The translations under genes were made by a program, and so were the position numbers. The notes under the pieces were generated by a model. It saw only the letters and a program-made list of their open reading frames with translations. It searched no databases and was not told the DNA's origin. A DNA stretch of 6,275 nucleotides from ARS98 sp030744725 (GTDB lineage Bacteria; Planctomycetota; Planctomycetia; Pirellulales; Pirellulaceae), in NCBI GenBank assembly GCA_030744725.1, contig JASLPZ010000390.1, positions 1 through 6,275 on the forward strand, read 5' to 3'. The number at the start of each line of letters is the position of its first letter. The stretch's first letter is position 1. Shown piece by piece: positions 1 through 5,099 of the stretch.

Positions 1-3
1 TCA

Positions 4-28
4 TCCGGTTATCCAAAAAACAACCGGA
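4..28. repeat. 7-bp inverted repeat with A-rich loop
   Basis: TCCGGTT (4-10) and AACCGGA (22-28) are perfect inverted repeats separated by an 11-base A-rich spacer. No T-tract follows on either strand outside the loop, so this is not a standard terminator. It could be an operator or the tail of an upstream transcript. The window starts too close to tell. Confidence 0.3.
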
Positions 29-67
29 AGACTATCAGACCACGGCCAATCTTGGCTCTCATGAATA

Positions 68-107
68 ATCCGGGCTATGCATTTCAAAGGCCCTTCGAAA
101 CCCGGAT
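68..107. other. Nested dyad (possible leader hairpin) upstream of the M20 gene
   Basis: ATCCGGG (68-74) pairs with CCCGGAT (101-107). Inside this, TTTCAAAGG (82-90) and CCTTCGAAA (92-100) form a second inverted repeat with a single mismatch. The element ends 42 bases before the proposed ATG of the peptidase, so it may be a 5' leader hairpin, an operator, or the terminator of an upstream gene. A T6 run lies at 128-133, too far from the stem for a typical intrinsic terminator. Confidence 0.3.
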
Positions 108-140
108 AATGCGTTTCCGATTCGTAGTTTTTTGTCGCAA

Positions 141-145
141 GGGAG
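141..145 (+). promoter_or_regulatory. Shine-Dalgarno site of the M20 gene
   Basis: GGGAG lies 4 bases before the ATG at 150 and 7 bases before a second ATG at 153. It lies downstream of the in-frame TTG at 132. That rules out the TTG and places the real start at 150 or 153. Confidence 0.6.
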
Positions 146-149
146 CCGA

Positions 150-1343
150 ATGATGCCGTTCGATGTGGTTCACGTGTTGTGTGATTTGGTCAGAATTCCC
201 AGCGTGAATCCGATGGGACGCGAGGTAGCTGGCGACGAGTATCTTGAATATGCGATGACGGAGAAGCTCGAATCGCTGTTTCAAGAAATGGGACTTGAGT
301 ATTGCGTGCAAGAGGTTGAGCCCCTTCGAACGAATATCTTGGCGAGATTGGAAGGCGATCCTGCAGCCGGTGTCACCGTCTTTGAGGCGCATCAAGATAC
401 GGTTCCCGTCGAGGGCATGACAATCGATCCCTGGAAACCAGAAGCCCGAGATGACCGCGTCTATGGCCGCGGTGCCTGCGACATCAAAGGCGGCATGGCC
501 TGTATGTTGACCGCATTTTCTCGTTTGGCCGAGGAGCGCCCCGTTGGTATGCCAACGATCGTGATGGCCTGTTCGGTGAATGAAGAATATGGCTATGGTG
601 GCGCCACCGCGATGGCACGCAGTTGGGCTGCAGGCGATTCGCCCATCATGCCGTCTTTGCCAGACGCGGTGGTCGTTGCCGAGCCAACTCTGCTGGAAGT
701 GGTTGTTGCACACAAGGGTGTTGTACGTTGGCGGTGCCACACCGGTGGCAAGGCTGCGCACAGTTCAATGCCCCATTTAGGTGACAATGCGTTCTATCGG
801 ATGGCTCGAGTCTTGGCGGCCATCGAGCGTTACGCCGAAGACGAATCGCCAAACTTGGGCAAACATGCGTTGGTCGGTGGCCCCACACTGAGTGTTGGTG
901 TCATCAACGGCGGCATTAGCGTCAACACAGTGCCGGATCAATGCACGATCGAGATCGATCGGCGCGTGCTCCCCGGCGAAGATGCGATGAAGGCGTACCA
1001 ACAAGTGATCGACTTCATTGCCGATAGGACACTCGCCGATCCATTGGTAACTCATGATGCGCCGTACATAGCATCGAACGGGCTGGACATCGGTCGCAAC
1101 GCGGAATTCGCTGCCCGATTGGGCGATGTCGCGCGGGCCAACGGCGGTGGCGGTCGCAACATTGGCGTGCCGTACGGCACTGACGCGCCAGCATTTGACG
1201 CAATTGGAGCGCCGACTGTGGTATTCGGCCCAGGCAGCATCGACCAGGCGCATACGTGTGACGAATGGGTTGCAATAGACCAGCTGCGCAAGGCTGTGGA
1301 GATCTATTACCAGTTCGGCAAAATGGGCTGGTCCCAGCGCTAG
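150..1343 (+). CDS. M20 family metallopeptidase/deacylase (ArgE/DapE-like)
   Basis: Predicted cytosolic zinc amidohydrolase of 397 residues, the usual length for the ArgE/DapE/carboxypeptidase G2 group. The motifs occur in the family order: HQDT (His81, Asp83), GRGACDIKGG (metal Asp111), NEE (general base Glu145, metal Glu146), AEPT (metal Glu178) and QAHTCDEW (metal His368). His204 in GGKAAHSS is the conserved histidine of the dimerisation/lid domain, which spans about residues 188-295. GVPYGTDAPAF precedes the last metal ligand, as in family members. There is no signal peptide. The start is ATG 150 (or 153), because the GGGAG site excludes the TTG at 132. By family knowledge these enzymes hydrolyse N-acyl amino acids or small peptides. 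Acetylornithine, succinyl-diaminopimelate and dipeptides are all possible, and the sequence does not decide. No arginine or lysine biosynthesis gene is adjacent. It converges with the next gene, and their stops overlap. Confidence 0.93.
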   Translation: MMPFDVVHVLCDLVRIPSVNPMGREVAGDEYLEYAMTEKLESLFQEMGLEYCVQEVEPLRTNILARLEGDPAAGVTVFEAHQDTVPVEGMTIDPWKPEARDDRVYGRGACDIKGGMACMLTAFSRLAEERPVGMPTIVMACSVNEEYGYGGATAMARSWAAGDSPIMPSLPDAVVVAEPTLLEVVVAHKGVVRWRCHTGGKAAHSSMPHLGDNAFYRMARVLAAIERYAEDESPNLGKHALVGGPTLSVGVINGGISVNTVPDQCTIEIDRRVLPGEDAMKAYQQVIDFIADRTLADPLVTHDAPYIASNGLDIGRNAEFAARLGDVARANGGGGRNIGVPYGTDAPAFDAIGAPTVVFGPGSIDQAHTCDEWVAIDQLRKAVEIYYQFGKMGWSQR

Positions 1344-1666
1344 AACGTATCCAATATGAAGTGGTGTCCCCAATGATAGCGCCGGCCTTCTGGGTAATAG
1401 TTGTGCCAATCCTTGTTGTAAACGGGGATCCGCATCTCCGGAGGATAGCGGTGATAGAGGCTTTCGGCGCTGCGATAGTACTCGTTACCCCAGTAGTTTT
1501 GCGGGTAGTAAACATAGGGGTAGTGGTAGAATCGTTCCCAATCATGAGAACCGTAGGCGTTGCCCCAAGTACGGCCATAGGCGCGTTGCTGCGCTTGCAC
1601 GTCTTCCGTCTGGAAAAACAGTACTAGGGCCAAAATGCCGAAAAGCGTCCATATGCTATGACGCAT
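1340..1666 (-). CDS. Small secreted Tyr/Trp/His-rich protein, function unknown
   Basis: A 108-residue protein. Residues 1-25 form a classical signal peptide: basic start, hydrophobic core around WTLFGILALVLFF, and a VQA cleavage site before QQR. The mature 83 residues hold 16 Tyr, 5 Trp, 3 Phe and 7 His, so over a third are aromatic or His. They have no cysteines and no hydrophobic membrane segment. The start is well supported: AGGGGGA lies 6 bases upstream of the ATG. I recall very similar short secreted proteins in planctomycetes, sometimes labelled 'calmodulin-binding protein', a label I would not trust as a function. The real role is unknown. Cell-envelope, matrix or metal/heme-binding roles are conceivable from composition only. 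It is convergent with the M20 gene and separated from the upstream MBL gene by 386 bases, so it is probably transcribed from its own promoter. Confidence 0.85.
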   Translation of the reverse strand: MRHSIWTLFGILALVLFFQTEDVQAQQRAYGRTWGNAYGSHDWERFYHYPYVYYPQNYWGNEYYRSAESLYHRYPPEMRIPVYNKDWHNYYPEGRRYHWGHHFILDTF

Positions 1667-1672
1667 GGTTCG

Positions 1673-1679
1673 TCCCCCT
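1673..1679 (-). promoter_or_regulatory. Strong Shine-Dalgarno site of the small secreted protein
   Basis: On the minus strand AGGGGGA lies 6 bases before the ATG at 1666. It is the strongest ribosome-binding site in the window and supports this short gene being real. Confidence 0.7.
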
Positions 1680-1790
1680 GAAATATGTCTGTGTCGCGTG
1701 TCGCCACGGAATCCGCGCGTGCGTACCGCCGTGACGTTGGGTCTAGAAAGCTCGTGTCAGGTTTTCTTGCACAAATGGGTCTAGTTTTTA

Positions 1791-1875
1791 GCGACGGGCA
1801 CCGACCGCAGGTTGGTCGGGGAGCGGGTCGCCGCAACCGAGCGATAGCTCGCGTCGGTCCGAGGGCACAGCCTCG
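1791..1875. other. Block of three consecutive GC-rich hairpins
   Basis: Hairpin 1 has CCGACC (1801-1806) pairing with GGTCGG (1814-1819) around a 7-base loop, inside an outer GCGAC (1791-1795)/GTCGC (1827-1831) stem. Hairpin 2 has CGAGC (1838-1842), a GATA loop and GCTCG (1847-1851). Hairpin 3 has CGAGG (1860-1864), a 6-base loop and CCTCG (1871-1875). No T-tract follows on either strand. This could be a structured RNA, the leader of the minus-strand small gene, or a transcription barrier. The strand is undetermined. Confidence 0.35.
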
Positions 1876-2052
1876 CTAGTCTTACCCATCGGCTCTCGGC
1901 ACGATCGGCATTGAACGAATATTCGCCAAAACCGGTAGATCCCGATCATTGCGAGACGACTGCCCTAGCGTCTGTCCACGCGGCTTTGCGAATGTTGGCA
2001 GCAAGAGGAAAATGGCTGCAATTGCGTTGCACCTGGTACCGCGTCGGCTGGT

Positions 2053-2835
2053 TCAGTGTGGCATCTTCCCGTCGGTCAGCTCTTTCTCCCACTCGTCCAT
2101 CAGCGGCCAATCGACGGCGCAGGTGCCAAAATCGGCCATGTGAAGGTAACCTTTCAAGCGTGCAATCGTGTTATCGAGCAGCTGATTATCCTTGCGGAAA
2201 ATCGGGCCATGGCTCGGAAGCAGCCATTCAACATCACTCTGGCGAATCCTCTCGAGGGAGTTCACAAACTGGGGCAAGTTACTGCCGTGATGTGCGTCGA
2301 TCGCCCCGACGCACCCATCGCGATAGATGTTGTCGCCGCTGAAAAGCAAGTTGCGGAGGCGGAACGAAAGTTGACTGTCAGTGTGACCGGGAGTGAGCCA
2401 CACTTCCAACTCGATGTCGCCAATCTGAATGACATCACCGTCATTGACCAGATGCTCGACATCTACCGGCGGCATTTCCATGTCGATACCCTGTGCTTGA
2501 ATTTCGGCAAAGGTCACTAATCGGTCACCTTGTTCCAACGGCTTGGCCGCCAATGGATGGGCTGTGATCGTAGAACGCAACAGCTGTTTGGCTTTGCTCA
2601 GTCCTTGCACATGATCGACATCGGCGTGCGTGGCAATTAGCGTCTGGCATTGCGAGAGAGGAAAATCAAGTTCGCGAATCAACTCCACGATCTCTTCCAC
2701 GGTGTCTTCGTATCCGATATCGATCAGGATCCACGCATCTTTAGCAAACACCAGGTAGACGTTACAACCCAGGATTTGGCCAGCCTGATGGTTGATTTCG
2801 ACAACGTTGGGAAATAGTTCTTTTCGCGGCAACAT
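2053..2835 (-). CDS. Metallo-beta-lactamase-fold hydrolase with HxDxDH motif
   Basis: Predicted cytosolic MBL-fold metallohydrolase of 260 residues. Visible elements, numbered from the ATG at 2835: the early strand Asp39 (LIDIGYED), the metal motif THADVDH (His70, Asp72, Asp74, His75), PGHT with His151, LLFSGDN with bridging Asp168, and PSHGP with His209. The classical motif is HxHxDH. Here the second His is Asp72, a variant I know from other MBL-fold hydrolases, so two-metal chemistry remains plausible. The fold resembles the glyoxalase II-like branch, but the substrate cannot be assigned. An in-frame TTG at 2841 is an alternative start. Only a weak GGA lies upstream, and a stop at 2860-2862 bounds the frame nearby. 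It is third in a minus-strand cluster, 24 bases after the microprotein, which suggests co-transcription. Confidence 0.88.
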   Translation of the reverse strand: MLPRKELFPNVVEINHQAGQILGCNVYLVFAKDAWILIDIGYEDTVEEIVELIRELDFPLSQCQTLIATHADVDHVQGLSKAKQLLRSTITAHPLAAKPLEQGDRLVTFAEIQAQGIDMEMPPVDVEHLVNDGDVIQIGDIELEVWLTPGHTDSQLSFRLRNLLFSGDNIYRDGCVGAIDAHHGSNLPQFVNSLERIRQSDVEWLLPSHGPIFRKDNQLLDNTIARLKGYLHMADFGTCAVDWPLMDEWEKELTDGKMPH

Positions 2836-2859
2836 TCGCAAGCTATCCGTATGTTCAGT

Positions 2860-2997
2860 TCAAGTGGAGACGCAACGCCACACGCCCAGCGCGACGATCG
2901 ACAGGCTCATCACCAGAGCAGTTGCCAAACAACGCAAATTGTACCTAAGCGGCAGGAACTTCTTCAACCGCTGACCTGGACATCTCCATTGGATCAT
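2860..2997 (-). CDS. Putative 45-residue single-TM microprotein
   Basis: A minus-strand frame of 45 codons starts at an ATG (2997-2995) placed directly after the TGA stop of the SDR (3000-2998). It ends with TGA at 2862-2860, 24 bases before the MBL ATG. It therefore fills the gap between the two genes and could be translated by termination-reinitiation. Residues 1-23 carry Arg/Lys at positions 5, 10, 12, 13, 18 and 22. Residues about 24-40 (LATALVMSLSIVALGVW) form a hydrophobic helix long enough to span or nearly span a membrane. A short tail, RCVST, follows, and the charge pattern predicts an N-in orientation. There is no clear Shine-Dalgarno site and I recognise no family. A chance ORF is possible, since the gap is only 160 bases, but position and hydrophobic layout favour a real gene. 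Confidence 0.45.
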   Translation of the reverse strand: MIQWRCPGQRLKKFLPLRYNLRCLATALVMSLSIVALGVWRCVST

Positions 2998-3864
2998 TCA
3001 CTCACTGGCGGATCGGATAACGCTGGCCAAGCCCTCGCGGTAGGTTGGATAAAGCAGACCTGGCAACAGGTCGGTTATCATTCGCGTATTTCGAACCCGT
3101 TTTGAACTCAAGTCCCGCTGGGCAGTCGGCAACTGGCGGTTCGGTTCGACAAAACACGGTGGATCCACGCCAAGCTGACGCGCGAGTTCGCCATAGAAAT
3201 CGGCACGGCGGACGGGGCAGCCGTCAGCAATGTTGTAGCGAGACGGTAGTTGCGTGGAATTCTCGGCTGCCAGAACCCCTTCCACGACATCATCGACGTG
3301 GATCAAGTTGAGTAACGAATTGCCGGTCAAAGCCAAAGGTCTCCCCCGCTGAACGTGTTGAAGCATGGGAACACGATTCGGTCCGTAGATGCCGGCCAGT
3401 CGCAAGACAATGGCACGAGCGCCAAGCGGATGGTTAGCCAGCAGCTGTTCGGCCGCCAGCACGGCTTTTCCGCCCGCGCGTTGCGGCTCGCAGGGCGATT
3501 CCTCGTTAACCCATTCGCCCGCCGATTGACCGTATACACCCGTCGAGCTGGTGTAGATGATGCGCTGGACATCGATCGGCAAAGCGGCCAACGCTCGGGC
3601 AAGTCCGTCGACGTAGACTTCGTCGATCGTATGCGGTGACGAGCGGTCAAAGCCAATGGCGTACAAGACCGTGTCGAAATCCTCTTTCAGTGGCAACGTC
3701 AGCGACTCGGTGACATCTCCGATCATTGGAAAAACCCCCAATTCCTCGAGCTCGGCAGCCCGCGCCGGTTTGCGTGTCAGCGCAAACACCCGATCGCCCC
3801 CGTCAAGCCACCGCCGCGCAACGCGAGATCCTACATATCCACACCCGAAAATCAGTTTTGCCAT
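2998..3864 (-). CDS. Atypical SDR / NAD(P)-binding sugar-epimerase-like protein (YeeZ type)
   Basis: Predicted cytosolic Rossmann-fold protein of 288 residues. GCGYVG (residues 7-12) is the dinucleotide-binding GxGxxG loop. The order RIIYTSSTGVYG (101-112), LRLAGIYGPNR (154-164), NLIHVDDV (186-193), YNIADG (210-215) and SSKRVRNTR (253-261) is that of extended SDR epimerases. It closely resembles E. coli YeeZ as I recall it, including the STxVYG segment. The usual catalytic YxxxK is absent: the corresponding stretch reads RAGGK (129-133), so Tyr is missing, as in YeeZ-type atypical SDRs. A redox or epimerase reaction should not be assumed. The ATG at 3864 is preceded by GGGA with 8-base spacing. 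An in-frame TTG at 3945 would add 27 residues without family resemblance, so I reject it. It heads the minus-strand cluster with the microprotein and MBL gene, and is divergent from the protease operon. Confidence 0.88.
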   Translation of the reverse strand: MAKLIFGCGYVGSRVARRWLDGGDRVFALTRKPARAAELEELGVFPMIGDVTESLTLPLKEDFDTVLYAIGFDRSSPHTIDEVYVDGLARALAALPIDVQRIIYTSSTGVYGQSAGEWVNEESPCEPQRAGGKAVLAAEQLLANHPLGARAIVLRLAGIYGPNRVPMLQHVQRGRPLALTGNSLLNLIHVDDVVEGVLAAENSTQLPSRYNIADGCPVRRADFYGELARQLGVDPPCFVEPNRQLPTAQRDLSSKRVRNTRMITDLLPGLLYPTYREGLASVIRSASE

Positions 3865-4007
3865 CGTTGTAATCCCAACATCCGTCAAATCCTCGCGCCC
3901 GCGACAATCTGCGGGAAAACCAACATCAAATACGGTATCATTCAAGGGACCGGTGAAATGCCTATTCTGGCGTTCAGCATACAGGTTTGTGCATCAAGAG
4001 GAACATC
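3865..4007. promoter_or_regulatory. Divergent intergenic region between SDR and protease operons
   Basis: These 143 bases separate two divergently read gene clusters, so promoters for both should lie here. I can see AT-richer segments (around 3920-3945) but no convincing sigma-70 pair and no clear operator palindrome. The call rests on gene orientation alone. Confidence 0.4.
3998..4002 (+). promoter_or_regulatory. Shine-Dalgarno site of the HtrA-type protease
   Basis: GAGGA (within AAGAGGAA, 3996-4003) lies 5 bases before the ATG at 4008. It selects this start over an in-frame TTG at 3987, which would place the site inside the coding region and spoil the signal peptide. Confidence 0.65.
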
Positions 4008-5057
4008 ATGGTTAGAAGCTGCTCGGTAACACGAGGAAAGCGACTCGGCGCGTTTGCAACCTGTTGGTTGGCGTGCGCAATAGTGCTGGGCGTTTGGCCG
4101 CCGATCGCCGGTGCTGCGGAGGATGCTGCGGCATCCTCGTTGGATGCCATATTCGCGGGAGCTACACCGGTCAGTGTTTCTGATTTGCGAGCCATGCAGC
4201 AACAGATACAGGAGGTCTCCAAGAAAGTCATTCCCTGCACCGTTGGCGTACGCGTTGGACATGCTCATGGAAGCGGTGTGATTGTCAACAAAGAAGGGTA
4301 TGTACTGACCGCTGCCCATGTCGCCGGCAGGCCTGGAGAACGGGCGATATTGATCCTGCACGACGGCCAACAAGTTCGCGGCGAGACGCTCGGCATGCAT
4401 CGCACGCTGGATGCTGGCATGGTGAGGATTACTGAGATGCGGACGACAAACCGCATCGATTGGCCGCACGCGCCGCTCGGCACATCAGCCAAGCTGGCTC
4501 CCGGGCAATGGTGCTTGGCGACTGGGCATCCCGGAGGTGTCCAACCTGGCCGTGGACCCATACTTCGCGTGGGACGCGTGCTGTCCATCAAGGACGATGC
4601 TTCGATCACAACGGACTGCACCTTGATTGGTGGCGATTCTGGCGGCCCGTTGTTTGATATTGATGGACGAGTCATTGGAATTCACAGCCGCATCGGAACC
4701 CCGCTCACCGTCAATCTTCACGTTCCCATCGACACGTATCGGCGGGAATGGGATCGATTGGCGGCGGGTGACGCGTGGGGGCACACGCCAGGCGTACAGC
4801 CCTATATCGGTGTTCGCGGCAAGAGAGACGCGGGCACGGCCAAGATCGCTCAGGTCACGCCGGATTCACCAGCCGCGGCCAGTGGAATTCAGCCTGGAGA
4901 CGTTATCGTGAAGTTCGATGATGTCGCAGTTACAGATTTTGGCTCGCTGATAGAGTTCGTGAACAACAAGCAGCCTGGAACACGAGTTCGCTTGCAAATT
5001 CGTCGAGGCGACGAGTTGTTGCGAGTAGAATTAGAAATTGGTGATTTGCGGAATTAA
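4008..5057 (+). CDS. Exported HtrA/Deg-type serine protease with one C-terminal PDZ domain
   Basis: A 349-residue S1C-like protease. Residues 1-36 form an export signal: basic n-region (RGKR), hydrophobic core about 13-35, and AGA cleavage before AED. The protease domain spans about residues 60-250 and has a complete triad: His104 in TAAHV, Asp136 in LDAGM, and Ser211 in GGDSGGP (the family usually has GNSGGP). One PDZ domain follows at about 264-347, beginning with PYIGV (the peptide-binding loop) and containing the IQPGDVI segment. The order signal-protease-single PDZ and the size resemble DegS or short HtrA proteins rather than two-PDZ DegP. The mature protein probably acts in the periplasm or envelope on misfolded or signalling substrates; this is inferred from the family. 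ATG 4008 is chosen from its GAGGA site. The next gene starts 42 bases downstream and encodes a related protein, suggesting an operon. Confidence 0.92.
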   Translation: MVRSCSVTRGKRLGAFATCWLACAIVLGVWPPIAGAAEDAAASSLDAIFAGATPVSVSDLRAMQQQIQEVSKKVIPCTVGVRVGHAHGSGVIVNKEGYVLTAAHVAGRPGERAILILHDGQQVRGETLGMHRTLDAGMVRITEMRTTNRIDWPHAPLGTSAKLAPGQWCLATGHPGGVQPGRGPILRVGRVLSIKDDASITTDCTLIGGDSGGPLFDIDGRVIGIHSRIGTPLTVNLHVPIDTYRREWDRLAAGDAWGHTPGVQPYIGVRGKRDAGTAKIAQVTPDSPAAASGIQPGDVIVKFDDVAVTDFGSLIEFVNNKQPGTRVRLQIRRGDELLRVELEIGDLRN

Positions 5058-5099
5058 TTTGATTTAGTCTGCCAACCGTAATCGGTGGGATCCCAGAAG

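Larger units (their letters stand above)
1667..2052. other. Long intergenic region without a supportable gene
   Basis: This 386-base stretch lies between the small secreted protein and the MBL hydrolase, both on the minus strand. Open frames here (for example 1685-1879 plus and 1788-1949 minus) are short, Arg/Pro/Gly-rich, lack ribosome-binding sites and cross the hairpin block, so I do not call them. It should contain the terminator of the MBL operon and the promoter of the small secreted protein. I see no convincing -35/-10 pair and no stem followed by a T-run. An 8-base direct repeat, GGGTCTAG, occurs at 1739-1746 and 1777-1784. The main structure is the hairpin block at 1791-1875. Confidence 0.5.

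Noticed and set aside
777..1409. Long minus-strand open frame (210 codons) opposite the M20 gene
   Set aside because: The plus strand holds all M20 motifs in order. The antisense frame has no family signature and is a codon-bias shadow.
1739..1784. Direct repeat GGGTCTAG (1739-1746, 1777-1784)
   Set aside because: Only eight bases and two copies, with no partner element. Too weak to call a binding site or an att-like repeat.
1685..1879. 64-codon plus-strand frame in the same intergenic region
   Set aside because: It is Arg-rich, has no Shine-Dalgarno site, covers the hairpins and resembles no family. It was considered as a gene and dropped.
1788..1949. 53-codon minus-strand frame starting with ATG in the intergenic region
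   Set aside because: It has no ribosome-binding site, is rich in Arg/Pro/Gly, has no recognisable segment, and runs through the hairpin block. It is more likely non-coding.
2056..2520. 154-codon plus-strand frame opposite the MBL gene
   Set aside because: It lies antisense to the metal-binding motifs of a clear MBL protein and has no recognisable features.
3865..3945. 27-residue N-terminal extension of the SDR from a TTG start
   Set aside because: The GxGxxG loop begins right after the ATG at 3864, as expected for the family. GGGA sits upstream of that ATG, and the extension would occupy the divergent promoter region.
5088..5095. Palindrome GGGATCCC overlapping the ribosome-binding region of the degenerate protease
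   Set aside because: It has zero loop length, so it cannot form a useful RNA hairpin. Probably coincidental.
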